Shown one piece after another: positions 44,949 to 54,425 of a stretch of DNA of 64,000 bases (positions are counted from its first letter, which is position 1; each line of letters begins with the position of its first letter). A model generated the notes under the pieces. The model saw only the letters and a program-made list of their open reading frames with translations. It was not told the DNA's origin and made no database searches. The position numbers and the translations under genes are program-made. The DNA comes from Arcobacter vandammei (GTDB lineage: Bacteria; Campylobacterota; Campylobacteria; Campylobacterales; Arcobacteraceae): contig NZ_JADKPZ010000002.1 of assembly GCF_016106035.1 (NCBI RefSeq), forward strand, positions 1-64,000. Reading direction: 5' to 3'.

Positions 44949-45823
44949 TATTTTTTACCGTTCTCTTTTTTCTCTTTTTTTTCATCTTTGATTGATTTAT
45001 CATAAAAGTGATTTGTAGCTTTTACAAATCCATCAATACTTCCACAATCAAATCTTTGACCTTTAAATTTATATGCTAAAACCATACCTTTTTTTGCTTG
45101 AGTTAAAAGTGCATCAGTAATTTGAATCTCTCCACCTTTTCCTGGTTTTGTCTCTTTAATAATATCAAAAATATCTGGAGTTAAAATATATCTTCCAATA
45201 ATTGCTAAGTTTGATGGTGCAACCTCAGGCTCTGGTTTTTCAACCATATCTTTTACCATAAAAATACCTGGTTCAATCTCATTTCCAGCAATTACTCCAT
45301 ATTTATTTGTATCTTCTTTTGGAATCTCTTCAATTGCAACAATTGAACAGTGATATTTTTTATAAAGTTCAACCATTTGAGATAAAACTCCATCTTTGTC
45401 TGCATCACATAAATCATCTGCAAGAAGTACAGCAAAAGGTTGGTTTCCTATTAAGTTTTCACCACATAAAATAGCATGACCTAAACCTTTCATCTCTATT
45501 TGTCTTGTATATGAGAAAGTACATTTTGTAATAACACTTCTAATTTCTGTTAAATAGTGTTCTTTACTTGTACCTTTTATTTGATGCTCAAGTTCATAAG
45601 ATATATCAAAGTGATCTTCAATAGCTCTTTTTCCCCTTCCAGTTACTATTGCCATATTCTCAATTCCAGCAGCCAAAGCCTCTTCAACTCCATATTGAAT
45701 AAGTGGTTTTGTTAAAACAGGTAGCATCTCTTTTGGTGTTGCTTTTGTTGCAGGTAAAAATCTTGTTCCATATCCAGCAGCTGGAAATAGACATTTTTTA
45801 ATTGGATTAATTTCTGTACTCAT
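44948..45823 (-). CDS. galU: UTP-glucose-1-phosphate uridylyltransferase
   Basis: This 291-residue nucleotidyltransferase has KKCLFPAAGYGTRFLPATKATPKEMLP at the N-terminus (nucleotide-binding GxGTR and Lys), the LLADDLCD metal-binding Asp, and VEKPEPEVAPSNLAIIGRYIL. It makes UDP-glucose for lipooligosaccharide and other glycans. It lies 21 bp after the phosphoglucomutase gene and shares a base with pgi. The C-terminus is a Lys/Glu tail. Confidence 0.95.
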   Translation of the reverse strand: MSTEINPIKKCLFPAAGYGTRFLPATKATPKEMLPVLTKPLIQYGVEEALAAGIENMAIVTGRGKRAIEDHFDISYELEHQIKGTSKEHYLTEIRSVITKCTFSYTRQIEMKGLGHAILCGENLIGNQPFAVLLADDLCDADKDGVLSQMVELYKKYHCSIVAIEEIPKEDTNKYGVIAGNEIEPGIFMVKDMVEKPEPEVAPSNLAIIGRYILTPDIFDIIKETKPGKGGEIQITDALLTQAKKGMVLAYKFKGQRFDCGSIDGFVKATNHFYDKSIKDEKKEKKENGKK

Positions 45824-45844
45824 TTTATTTTTCCTTTTTTTATA

Positions 45845-47221
45845 TTATTTTTTTGTTATTTCATTAAAAAGTTTAATTAGTGCATCTTCATAAACTTTTG
45901 CATTCTCTTTTGTATCTGCTTCAAATCTAGTTACTAGTTTTGGAGTTGTATTACTAGCACGAACTAATCCCCAACCTTTTTCAAAGATAACTCTAACACC
46001 ATCAACAGTTATAATATCTTTGATTTTTGGAAAATCTTTTGAAGGATTTTGTAAAGCCTCTTTTAAATCTTCTATGATTTTAAACTTTGTATCTTCAGTT
46101 ACAGTTATGTTTATTTCAGGAGTTGAGTAAACTTGAGGTAAAGCTTCGTAAGCTTTGTCAAAATCAAAACCAGCATCAATTAACTCTAAAGCTCTAAATG
46201 TTGCATATATAGCATCATCATATCCAAAATATCTATCATTAAAGAATAGATGTCCAGAAACTTCAGCAGCAAATGAGGCATTTTCTTCTTTGATTTTTAC
46301 TTTTAGATTTGAATGACCTGTTTTATACATAATAGCTTTACCATAAGAGTTTATCGTATCGTACATAACTTGCGAACATTTAACTTCACCAATAACAGTT
46401 GGATTTTTGATATGTTTAGAGAAGAATATTGCTAAAATATCGCCTTTGAAGTTATATTTTGGAGAAAGTAGGGCAATTCTATCTGCATCTCCATCATAAG
46501 CAAAACCAAAAGCAAATTTTCCACTATCTAGCTCTTTTTTAATATCTTCTAAAGTGTGTTCATCACTTGGATCTGGATGATGATTTGGGAAATTTCCATC
46601 TGGAGTTTCAAATAAAATTTTATGTTTAATATTTAATCTATCAAGAATCTCTCTTAAAACAACTCCAGCAACTCCATTTCCACAATCAAATACAAACTCT
46701 TTATTAGTTAATTTTAAGTGAGAGAAATGATTTACAATATAATCTACATATTGCTCTTTACAGTTTATAGATGTTGCTTCAAAATTATCTTCTATTTTTG
46801 AGCTATCAGCTAAAATTTCACGCCCTAGAGCATAAATATCTTCCCCAAAAAATGGATCTTTATTTAAAGTGATTTTAAAACCATTGTACTCTGGTGGATT
46901 ATGACTTCCTGTAATCATCACAGAACCATCACACTTAAGACTATTGAACTCTGTGAAGTTTGCAAAATAATTTGCAGGAGTTGGAACAAGTCCCATATCT
47001 AAAACTTTTAATCCAGCTTTGTTTATTCCAGAACTTAACCAATTTTTTAAAGTTGGTGAGTGAAGTCTTGCATCATAACCAACAGCCATATATACAGCAT
47101 TTGGAACTCTTTTTAATAAAGCCTTTGCTAAATAAAAACCAATCTTTTTTACAATATCTTCGTTTAACTCTTTTTCAAAAATTCCTCTAATATCGTACTC
47201 TCTAAATATAGATGCACTCAT
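45845..47221 (-). CDS. Phosphomannomutase/phosphoglucomutase
   Basis: This 458-residue alpha-D-phosphohexomutase has all four domains in order. The active Ser lies in MITGSHNPPEYNGFK, the metal loop is FAYDGDADRIAL, the sugar-binding loop is AEVSGHLFF and the phosphate loop is VRASNTTPKLVTRFE. It fits the AlgC/ManB group that interconverts 1- and 6-phosphates of mannose or glucose. With GalU and Pgi downstream it supplies sugar nucleotides. A 139-bp gap upstream contains its promoter. Confidence 0.94.
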   Translation of the reverse strand: MSASIFREYDIRGIFEKELNEDIVKKIGFYLAKALLKRVPNAVYMAVGYDARLHSPTLKNWLSSGINKAGLKVLDMGLVPTPANYFANFTEFNSLKCDGSVMITGSHNPPEYNGFKITLNKDPFFGEDIYALGREILADSSKIEDNFEATSINCKEQYVDYIVNHFSHLKLTNKEFVFDCGNGVAGVVLREILDRLNIKHKILFETPDGNFPNHHPDPSDEHTLEDIKKELDSGKFAFGFAYDGDADRIALLSPKYNFKGDILAIFFSKHIKNPTVIGEVKCSQVMYDTINSYGKAIMYKTGHSNLKVKIKEENASFAAEVSGHLFFNDRYFGYDDAIYATFRALELIDAGFDFDKAYEALPQVYSTPEINITVTEDTKFKIIEDLKEALQNPSKDFPKIKDIITVDGVRVIFEKGWGLVRASNTTPKLVTRFEADTKENAKVYEDALIKLFNEITKK

Positions 47222-47347
47222 TTATATGTTACTCCTAAGTATAAATAAAAATTGTGTAATATTATCTAAAAATTGTTGAATAATCGTAGTTTATTGCTAG
47301 GTTTTATATTTTTATGATAGTTTTTATATAGTGCTTGAGAGTTAAAT

Positions 47348-47375
47348 AAAAAAAGTAGAGTTAATCTACTTTTTT
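47348..47375 (-). terminator. Terminator of the CorC-type gene
   Basis: AAAAAAGTAGA / TCTACTTTTTT with a five-base loop overlaps the stop region of the gene. On the minus strand it is followed by seven T residues. Confidence 0.75.
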
Positions 47376-48668
47376 ATTACATAAAATCTTTTTGATACGA
47401 TTATTTCCAACTTCTAATATTTTGTAGTTGCAATCTATATCTTCTATTGTTTCACCTACAGTTGGAAGTCTTCCAAGTAAGTTTAAAATTCTTCCACCAA
47501 TAGTTACTGATGTCTCATTTTTATCAAAGCTTATTTCAAATAGTTCTTCAACTTTTTCAATTGTTACCATTCCATCTAGCTCATAGTTATTTTCATCAAT
47601 TTTTTTGATAGTTTCTTGTTTTGGATCGTGTTCATCTGTTGTTTCACCAATAATCTCTTCAAGAATATCATCCATAGTAATAAGCCCAGAAGTTCCACCA
47701 TATTCATCCACAACTAAAGCTAAGTGGATTCTATTTTTGTTCATTCTTGTTAAAATATTTGAAATAGATGTATTTTCTGGAACCATAATAATAGGTCTTA
47801 CATATTTTGAAATATCAATAGTTTTTCCATCTAAGGCATCATTTAATAAATCTCTAGTATGAATCATACCTGTAATATTATCTTTTCCCCCGTGACAATA
47901 TGGGTATCTTGTATGTCTTGTTGAAGATATTTTTTTTATATTTTCTTCAAGAGTTTTTTCAGAATTTATACATACCATATCTTTTCTTGGAGTCATAACT
48001 TCTTTTGCAACTGTTTCAGAAAAATCAACTGCATTTTTAATTATTTCACTCTCAATTGAGTCAATATGTCCACCTTTAAAACTCTCATTTACTATAATTC
48101 TAAGCTCTTCTTCTGAGTGTGAAAGTTCATGCTCTGTTGCTGGTTTTACACCAAGTACCCTTAAAACAGAAGCAGCCATAATATCAAAAAATTTAATAAG
48201 AGGATAAAAAACTACCCAAAAGATATATAAAGGTTTTGCTATATATAAAACCATAACTTCAGCTTTTGCAATAGCAATAGATTTTGGTACAATTTCTCCA
48301 AAAACCACATGCAAAAATGTAACAATAGAGAAGGCAATTACAAAACTAACTGTATGTAAAAGAACAGGATTATTTGCAAGAAAAGAGACATTTGACTCTA
48401 TAAGTTTTGCAAGTGCTGGTTCACCAATCCATCCTAAAGCTAAAGAAGAGAAAGTAATTCCTAGTTGAGTAGCACTTAAATAAGTATCAAGAGAGTTTGA
48501 CATTTTTAAAGCCAAAGAGGCACTTTTTTTGCCTTGTTTTACAAATTCTTCAAGCTTAGTTTTTCTAACCTTTACTATTGCAAATTCTGAGAGAACGAAA
48601 AAACCATTTAAAAACACTAATAATAGTGCAACTAATAACATCAAAATGGACTGTATATCGGGATCCAA
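47361..48668 (-). CDS. CNNM/CorC-type membrane protein (DUF21 plus CBS domains)
   Basis: This 435-residue protein has an N-terminal DUF21/CNNM membrane domain (about 1-190, four helices, including LNGFFVLSEFAIVKVRKTKL), two CBS domains (about 205-330, starting VMTPRKDMVCINSE and with LVVDEYGGTSGLITMDDILEEIIGE), and a C-terminal CorC_HlyC domain. Such proteins take part in magnesium or cobalt efflux. The older name hemolysin for this family does not imply toxicity. It is a single-gene unit with its own terminator. Confidence 0.93.
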   Translation of the reverse strand: MDPDIQSILMLLVALLLVFLNGFFVLSEFAIVKVRKTKLEEFVKQGKKSASLALKMSNSLDTYLSATQLGITFSSLALGWIGEPALAKLIESNVSFLANNPVLLHTVSFVIAFSIVTFLHVVFGEIVPKSIAIAKAEVMVLYIAKPLYIFWVVFYPLIKFFDIMAASVLRVLGVKPATEHELSHSEEELRIIVNESFKGGHIDSIESEIIKNAVDFSETVAKEVMTPRKDMVCINSEKTLEENIKKISSTRHTRYPYCHGGKDNITGMIHTRDLLNDALDGKTIDISKYVRPIIMVPENTSISNILTRMNKNRIHLALVVDEYGGTSGLITMDDILEEIIGETTDEHDPKQETIKKIDENNYELDGMVTIEKVEELFEISFDKNETSVTIGGRILNLLGRLPTVGETIEDIDCNYKILEVGNNRIKKILCNKKVD

Positions 48669-48771
48669 ATATTTTCCTTTAAATTTAAATTTATTTTAGA
48701 TTAGAAATATAAGAAATATTGACTTAATTTCTGCTTTTGATAATTTTATATCGATAAAAGTGATTACAAGT

Positions 48772-49173
48772 TTATTTTATTTTCTTATTTATATTTTTTT
48801 CAATAACGACCATTTCAAACGAGCTTTTTTGGATAACTAAAGCTTTTTCATTTGGAACAACAGATAAACTTGAACTCTTTACTGTTTTATTTTTTAGCTC
48901 TAGTAAACTATTCTCCAACTCTTCTATTTTATTATTTAATTGTAAAATAATATCAACTCCAGCTAGATTTACCCCTAATTCTCTTGTAAGAGTTAAAACA
49001 TATTTTATATGATTAATATCTTTTTGGGAATATAGTCTTATTTTTCCATTTGTACGACTAGGTTTTATTAAACCTTCTCTTTCATACTGTCTTAAGGTTT
49101 GTGGATGAATATTTAAAATCTCAGCAACTGCTGAGATTAAAAATACAGGCTCTACATAACTATTTTTTTCCAT
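48772..49173 (-). CDS. hspR: MerR-family heat-shock repressor HspR
   Basis: This 133-residue protein has a MerR-type winged helix at its N-terminus, VFLISAVAEILNIHPQTLRQYEREGLIKPSRTNGKIRLYSQKDI, including the (I/V)HPQTLRxYEREGL segment diagnostic for HspR. A helical region and a basic C-terminus follow. HspR represses chaperone operons by binding HAIR sites. A HAIR site overlaps the promoter upstream of the cbpA gene that precedes it by 10 bp, so the pair is probably autoregulated. Confidence 0.94.
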   Translation of the reverse strand: MEKNSYVEPVFLISAVAEILNIHPQTLRQYEREGLIKPSRTNGKIRLYSQKDINHIKYVLTLTRELGVNLAGVDIILQLNNKIEELENSLLELKNKTVKSSSLSVVPNEKALVIQKSSFEMVVIEKNINKKIK

Positions 49174-49183
49174 CTCTTATCCT

Positions 49184-50050
49184 TTAATCTTGTAGCTCTT
49201 TTTCTAAAAGAGCTACAAGTTCTGGGCTTAAGTCTTCAACTTTTGGTAAAATAATATTTGCACTTAAATATAAATCGCCTTTAATTTTTGTTTTTCTATT
49301 TAAAACTCCAAGTTCTTTTACTCTAAATTTTTGATTTTGTTTTGTATTTTGTGGAACTTTAAGAGTTATATCTTTGTGAATTGTTTTTATCTCAACTTTT
49401 CCACCAAAAAGTGCTGTTTTCAAAGGTAAATCAAAAGATTTTGTAAGAGTATCCCCATCTCTTTTATATTCAGAGCTAGAAGATATATTTATTTTTAAAA
49501 TTAAATCTCCTCTTTGACCTTGATATGATTTTCCTTTCCCTTTTGCTCTTATTCTTTGTCCATCTTCTATTCCTTCAGGAATTTTTACATCAAAAGAGTC
49601 GTTTGATAAGGAGATATTTTGTTTACCTCCTAAAACAGCTACATCAAAAGGAATAGTAACTTGTGCATTTGTATCTAAATCTGGTTCATCAAAACCAAAT
49701 CCTCCACCAAAACCACCTTGTCTAAAGCCACCACCAAAACCAGCAGCTCCACCACCAAACATCTGTCTTAAAATTTCATCTAAATCAACTCCACCACCTT
49801 GGCTTCTTGCAAAATCACTAAAATTTTGTCCACCAAACATAGAATCACCATATTGGTCATATTGTTGTTTTTTTGTAGCATCACTTAAAACTTCATAGGC
49901 TGCATTTATCTCTTTAAATTTATCTTCTGCCTTTGGGTCTTTATTTACATCAGGGTGATATTTTCTTGCTAGTTTTCTATAAGCTTTTTTAATTTCGTCA
50001 GCACTTGCATTTTCGCTAACTTCTAGTGTTTCATATAAACTTTTTGCCAT
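49184..50050 (-). CDS. cbpA: CbpA-type DnaJ co-chaperone
   Basis: This 288-residue protein has a J domain ([36 protein letters not shown] at 33-35), a Gly/Phe-rich linker (about 70-120) and the two C-terminal beta domains of class II J-proteins. There is no zinc-finger domain, so it is CbpA-like rather than DnaJ. It stimulates DnaK. It is cotranscribed with hspR, the standard arrangement in Campylobacter and Helicobacter relatives, and starts 45 bp downstream of a strong -10 element. Confidence 0.94.
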   Translation of the reverse strand: MAKSLYETLEVSENASADEIKKAYRKLARKYHPDVNKDPKAEDKFKEINAAYEVLSDATKKQQYDQYGDSMFGGQNFSDFARSQGGGVDLDEILRQMFGGGAAGFGGGFRQGGFGGGFGFDEPDLDTNAQVTIPFDVAVLGGKQNISLSNDSFDVKIPEGIEDGQRIRAKGKGKSYQGQRGDLILKINISSSSEYKRDGDTLTKSFDLPLKTALFGGKVEIKTIHKDITLKVPQNTKQNQKFRVKELGVLNRKTKIKGDLYLSANIILPKVEDLSPELVALLEKELQD

Positions 50051-50094
50051 TTTTTTAAATCCTATTTATAAAATATTTAAAATTTACAAATAGG

Positions 50095-50129
50095 ATTATA
50101 GCACAAACCTTGAGTCAAAGTCAATCAAG
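50095..50129 (-). promoter_or_regulatory. cbpA-hspR promoter with HAIR operator
   Basis: The HspR-associated inverted repeat is CTTGAGT-N7-AATCAAG at 50109-50129 (plus strand), one base off the consensus CTTGAGT-N7-ACTCAAG. On the minus strand it overlaps a TTGACT -35 and lies just ahead of TATAAT at 50100-50095, preceded by TGC (extended -10). Repressor bound here would block RNA polymerase. The repeat also covers the last codons of the upstream histidine kinase gene. Confidence 0.8.
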
Positions 50130-51620
50130 GTTTAAAGGAAGTGTTATTATAAATTTTGCTCCAAAGTATTGTATACCATTATGTTTAAAGTGTGAATTTT
50201 CTGCAAGAATTTCACCTTTCATACTAATTGTTATAATTTGTCTTGTCATATAAAGTCCCAATCCAGTCCCTTGGTATTGGTGTTTTGTTGTAAAATATGG
50301 TTCAAAAATTTTATTTATAATATCTGTTTTTATTCCTAAAGCATTATCAATAATTGTAATTTGAACTCTATTATTTATAACTTTAGCTCTTATTTTTATA
50401 ATTCTTAACTCATTTTCATCTATATTTTGAATTAAGGCATCTTTTGAGTTATTTAAGATATTTATTAAAGCTTGAGAAAACTCATTTGCTACTCCATAAA
50501 TAGATATATTTTCATCTACATCAATAAAAATATCTATATTGTATTTTCTAAAGAAGCTATTTATTAATAAAATATTGCTCTCGATGTTATCCTTTAGACA
50601 AAATAGGGCTTTATCTTTATTTTGTTTGAAAAAGTCATTAAAAGTATCAATTGTATTTGATAAATGCTCTGTTGTTTTTAAGATTAAATTTAAAGAGTTA
50701 TCTAAATCATCTTTTTCTAATTGTCCCAAATCTTTTTTCAGATTTAAATTTGAAGCTGCAATTGATATTATATTTAAAGGTTGTCTCCATTGGTGTGCAA
50801 TATTTCCTATCATTTCTCCCATTGCTGCTAGTTTTGATTGTTCTGCTAGTAAAGACTCTTTTCTTTTTAACTCTTCAATATCAACTATTGTTAAAATTTT
50901 AAAAATTTGGTCATTGATTGGAGTATATTTTATATTTATAATTGCCTCAAATTTACTATTGTCTTCTCTAATAATAGTTGTCTCAATTGGCTTATTATCT
51001 ATTTTATTTGATATTTCTTTATCTTTAATAATAGAATCAAATTTCTTCCCAATTAACTCATTTCTACTCTTTTTATGAAATAAATCTATGGCAATTTTGT
51101 TGCAATTTATGATTTTTTCATCTTTAAATAAAATAATAGCTTCCATTGTTGTATCAAAAATAAGGCTCATCTCCTCATTTTTTTCTATTAATTCATCTTT
51201 TGCATTTTGAAGTTTATGATTTATTTCACAAAGCATAGTTACATCATAAACATATAAAATAACTAAGCCATTTTCAATATCCAAAGGAGTAATAGTAATA
51301 CTTTGTCTCATACTATCAAAAACTTTATCTGCTATTTTTGATAATTCAATATTAAGTAGAAAATTATTTGTTTGAGGAGTATAAAATGTTGGTGAATTTA
51401 GTTTTAATGCAGTTATTATTTTTCTATTTAATCTCTTCTCATCTATATTTGAATAGAAATCTGCAAGTTTTTTACCAATAATTTGTGAAGCTTGAATTCC
51501 TGTTCTAATTTCAAGCCATCTATTCCAAAATTCAACTTCTAAATTCTTATTTAAAAGTATAATTCCATTGTCTACAGTGCTACAAATAGCATCAAATTTA
51601 CTTAAAGATATATTGCTCAA
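50121..51620 (-). CDS. PAS-domain histidine kinase (soluble, H-WRQPL type)
   Basis: This 499-residue protein has no TM helix. Two PAS-like domains (about 5-120 with GIILLNKNLEVEFWNRWLEIRTG, and about 148-260 with IFDTTMEAIILFKDEKIINCNK) precede a kinase core. The phospho-acceptor is His276 in IAHQWRQPLN, and the HATPase region ends GTGLGLYMTRQI. It overlaps the CheC-like gene by 4 bp and is third in an operon with a CheY-like receiver. The kinase probably senses an intracellular signal. Confidence 0.9.
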   Translation of the reverse strand: MSNISLSKFDAICSTVDNGIILLNKNLEVEFWNRWLEIRTGIQASQIIGKKLADFYSNIDEKRLNRKIITALKLNSPTFYTPQTNNFLLNIELSKIADKVFDSMRQSITITPLDIENGLVILYVYDVTMLCEINHKLQNAKDELIEKNEEMSLIFDTTMEAIILFKDEKIINCNKIAIDLFHKKSRNELIGKKFDSIIKDKEISNKIDNKPIETTIIREDNSKFEAIINIKYTPINDQIFKILTIVDIEELKRKESLLAEQSKLAAMGEMIGNIAHQWRQPLNIISIAASNLNLKKDLGQLEKDDLDNSLNLILKTTEHLSNTIDTFNDFFKQNKDKALFCLKDNIESNILLINSFFRKYNIDIFIDVDENISIYGVANEFSQALINILNNSKDALIQNIDENELRIIKIRAKVINNRVQITIIDNALGIKTDIINKIFEPYFTTKHQYQGTGLGLYMTRQIITISMKGEILAENSHFKHNGIQYFGAKFIITLPLNLD

Positions 51621-52234
51621 AGTTCATCCAAAATTTTATTTAATTTCTCTTTTACATATAAAATAGAGTTATCTGTTGTTAATATAAAAAGTTCACCATT
51701 TATATTTAAATCAACAAACTCTAATTTTGTAGAGATTATTATTACTTTTTGATATTGGCTTATAAAAATATTATTTAATTCATCTATTGATTTAATAATT
51801 TTTATAGTTGGTGCAGAAAATGATACACTAGCTTCTATATCTTCTGCTAATTTACTAATTGTTGAAGATGATAAGATATTTGTTATTTCTAAAGTTATAT
51901 CAGAAATCTCATCATCATCTATCTCAGAAGGTGTTAAACCAAATTTTTTTGCCATATTTGTAGCAGAATTTTTATCTATTACAAACATATTCTCACCACT
52001 TAAAGCACCATTTATTTGCTGTAAAGCAACCAAATGTTCTTCATTTAAATTCAACTCTTTTGATAAGTAAGGTTTTAAATTATCAGCATCTATTATTTGA
52101 ATTTTAGGAATACTAAGTTTTGCAAAAGCATCTAAAATCTCTGTAATTGCAGCTGTTGCACTTCCATAAGCCATATTCATAAGCTCTTGTAGGCAATCTT
52201 TTTCATCTTCTGTTAATTCTATTTTTTGACTCAT
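51617..52234 (-). CDS. CheC-like chemotaxis phosphatase family protein
   Basis: This 205-residue protein has two copies of the CheC active-site motif (D/E-x3-E-x2-N ... P). The first is in DCLQELMNMAYGSATAAI, followed by SIP, and the second in SDITLEITNILSSSTISKL, followed by SAP. Both keep Glu and Asn. CheC proteins dephosphorylate CheY-P. Here the gene sits between a CheY-like receiver gene (9 bp upstream) and a histidine kinase gene (4-bp overlap), suggesting a self-contained phosphorelay. Confidence 0.83.
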   Translation of the reverse strand: MSQKIELTEDEKDCLQELMNMAYGSATAAITEILDAFAKLSIPKIQIIDADNLKPYLSKELNLNEEHLVALQQINGALSGENMFVIDKNSATNMAKKFGLTPSEIDDDEISDITLEITNILSSSTISKLAEDIEASVSFSAPTIKIIKSIDELNNIFISQYQKVIIISTKLEFVDLNINGELFILTTDNSILYVKEKLNKILDEL

Positions 52235-52242
52235 TTTTTTCT

Positions 52243-52605
52243 TTATGCTATTATTTTGTTTATAATTTGTTGGATTTTTACTGAATCTATTGGTTTTTTA
52301 ATAAAGTTCAATGCACCTAATTCTAAGGCTCTTTCAATAGCTTGTTTTTGAATATCTGCTGAAACAACAACAATATTTGCACCACTTTCAAACTCTTTTA
52401 TCTGTTTTAGAGCTTCAAAACCATCCATTATGGGCATAGTTAAATCCATAAAAACAAGCTTTGGACTATGTAATTTATATAAATCAACAGCTTCTTGACC
52501 ATTTGTTGCTTCAAAAATCTCATATTCAATGTTTAGACTATCTTCCAATGTCTTTAAGACCATTTTTCTTGCCATTCTTGAATCATCTGTAACCAAAATT
52601 TTCAT
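52243..52605 (-). CDS. CheY-like single-domain response regulator
   Basis: This 120-residue receiver-only protein has the acidic pair DD at 7-8, phospho-acceptor Asp54 (VFMDLTMPIMDG), Ser82 of VVVSAD and Lys104 in FIKKPID. It lacks an output domain, so it signals by protein contact, probably with the CheC-like protein and the PAS kinase encoded downstream. It is the first gene of that three-gene minus-strand operon. A canonical chemotaxis CheY is not excluded, but no cheA or cheW is nearby. Confidence 0.92.
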   Translation of the reverse strand: MKILVTDDSRMARKMVLKTLEDSLNIEYEIFEATNGQEAVDLYKLHSPKLVFMDLTMPIMDGFEALKQIKEFESGANIVVVSADIQKQAIERALELGALNFIKKPIDSVKIQQIINKIIA

Positions 52606-52689
52606 TTTCAGACCTTATTAAAATATAATTATTATTTTATCAAGATTTTTTTAAGAATAACTTTTATTTAATAATAATATACTAAGCTT

Positions 52690-53868
52690 ATGAAAAAATA
52701 TGATTTTATAATAATTGGTGCAGGAATTTCTGGCTGTTCTTTGGCTTATTTTTTAAGTTCTTACTCAAAAAGTGTATTATTAATAGATAAAAATTCAAAC
52801 TTAGCTTTTGGAGCAAGTGGAGCAGCAGGTGCTTTTTTATCTCCACTTTTAGGGCTTGAAAATAAATTTAAAACTTTAGTAACACAATCTTTGAAGTTTT
52901 CAATAGATTTCTATAAAAATAATTTTCCAAATTTAATAACAAATTGTGGAACAATAAGAGTTCCAAAAAATAATATTGATGAAGATAAATTTCAAAGTTA
53001 TATTCCATATATGGATTTTAATTTTGAAAAAAAAGAGTCTGGATATTTTTTTCCTATTGGAAGTACTGTAAATCCTTTTGAAATTTGTAGTGCTTTAGCA
53101 AAAGATGTTGAAAAACTTTTTGATTATGAAGTTTTTAATATTGAACAAGAAAATGATGTTTGGAAAATAAATAACGATTTTTTAGCATCAAAACTTTTTT
53201 TATGTACAGGTGCAAATATAGATTTAGTAAAAGAAGAGTATTTTGATATAAGAGCTGTTTGGGGACAAAAAATAGATATATTAAGCTCTATAAAAATAGA
53301 AGTAAACTATCATAAAGAGTGTTCAATATCCAAAAGTATTGAAGAAAATGGCAAAAATAAAATATCAATTGGAGCAACTCATAATAGATTTTTAGAAGAT
53401 ATGAGCGATACCTCATATAATGTAAAACTAAAAAATATTAATCTTCTATCACACAATGATAAAACAAAAAAAATAATAGCTGAAGATATAAAAAAATTAT
53501 TAAATAAAGCAAATGATATAAAAAAACTCGAAGATGTTAAAATTATAGATATAAAGATTGGTGCAAGAGCTTCAAGTATAGATTATTTTCCTATGGTTGG
53601 AAGTTTGGTTGATAGTGAAAAAAGTTTTTTAAAATATCCTCATATAAAAAATGGAACTCATATAAAAAATGAAAATTTGGAATTAATTCAAAATTTATAT
53701 ACACTAAATGGAGTTGGTGGAAGAGCTTTTGTTTTAGCTCCATTTTTAGCAAATACTTTAGTTGAATTTATAATAAATAATAAAAAAATGCCAGAAGAAA
53801 TAGAGAATTTTAGACTATTTTCAAGATGGGCAAAGAAATTAAATAATAAAAATAAAGGTGAAAATTGA
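52690..53868 (+). CDS. DAO-family FAD oxidoreductase, related to the MnmC C-terminal domain
   Basis: This 392-residue protein has an N-terminal FAD-binding fold (FIIIGAGISGCSLAYFLS) and GASGAAGAFLSPLLGLENKFKTLV, a segment typical of the FAD domain of MnmC, which oxidises cmnm5-uridine in tRNA wobble positions. The late IGARASSIDYFPMVGSL and TLNGVGGRAFVLAP complete the DAO fold. The methyltransferase half of MnmC is absent, so it is a stand-alone enzyme. It overlaps the next gene by 4 bp, heading a three-gene operon. Confidence 0.8.
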   Translation: MKKYDFIIIGAGISGCSLAYFLSSYSKSVLLIDKNSNLAFGASGAAGAFLSPLLGLENKFKTLVTQSLKFSIDFYKNNFPNLITNCGTIRVPKNNIDEDKFQSYIPYMDFNFEKKESGYFFPIGSTVNPFEICSALAKDVEKLFDYEVFNIEQENDVWKINNDFLASKLFLCTGANIDLVKEEYFDIRAVWGQKIDILSSIKIEVNYHKECSISKSIEENGKNKISIGATHNRFLEDMSDTSYNVKLKNINLLSHNDKTKKIIAEDIKKLLNKANDIKKLEDVKIIDIKIGARASSIDYFPMVGSLVDSEKSFLKYPHIKNGTHIKNENLELIQNLYTLNGVGGRAFVLAPFLANTLVEFIINNKKMPEEIENFRLFSRWAKKLNNKNKGEN

Positions 53869-54425
53869 AAAATATTTTAAAAATAGTTTTTTTAGGTGTA
53901 GTTGCTTTCTCTTTTTTGGTTTATCTTACAATTCCAAAAGATAAAAGTGAAAATATAAAAAATATTGAACAAAAAGTTGAAAATATTCCCAAAAACTTTG
54001 AAATTATTGGTAAAAATATAAAAAAAGATAACTTTTTTACAAAAGATAATTATATTGTTTTATTAAACCACGACTCTTTGGTGGTTTTTAAAGATTTATA
54101 TAAAAAAACTAATAAAAATATTGTTTTAGTTGCAAATATTTCAAATACTCCTTGGCTTATAAAAAATATAGCAGTTGAAGGTGAATTAGAAAAAATGTAT
54201 AAAGATTCAGAAATTGCCTTAATTAGTGACTCAAATGGAGATTTTAGAAGATTTTTTGGCAAAAATGAAGATTCTATGAATAGTTATATTGTTTATAAAG
54301 TTCTTGAAAATAATCAAATAAAAGAGATATATAAAGGAAATGTTAAAAAAGGTGCTTTACAAGAAGGAATTTTAGCTGAAGATATAGATAAAAGTTTAGA
54401 AGAATTTTTGACAAATTTAAGATGA
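53865..54425 (+). CDS. Membrane-anchored protein, possibly thioredoxin-like
   Basis: This 186-residue protein has one N-terminal hydrophobic helix (about 5-23) and a periplasmic-type remainder. The region from about 85 (NIVLVANISNTPWLIKNIAVEG) to 150 has the alternation of strands and helices of a thioredoxin fold, with TPW where a CxxC would be; no Cys is present, so redox activity is not expected. No family is identified. It overlaps both neighbours by 4 bp, indicating coupled translation with the FAD oxidoreductase. Confidence 0.55.
   Translation: MKNILKIVFLGVVAFSFLVYLTIPKDKSENIKNIEQKVENIPKNFEIIGKNIKKDNFFTKDNYIVLLNHDSLVVFKDLYKKTNKNIVLVANISNTPWLIKNIAVEGELEKMYKDSEIALISDSNGDFRRFFGKNEDSMNSYIVYKVLENNQIKEIYKGNVKKGALQEGILAEDIDKSLEEFLTNLR

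Noticed and set aside
47222-47360. Possible small RNA in the 139-bp gap before the phosphoglucomutase gene
   Set aside because: Only an AT-rich leader and the CorC terminator are visible; no stable independent structure stands out.
50539-51078. 179-codon plus-strand frame opposite the PAS histidine kinase gene
   Set aside because: It is antisense to a clear kinase gene; its Ser/Phe/Leu-rich translation is the usual shadow of an AT-rich gene read backwards.
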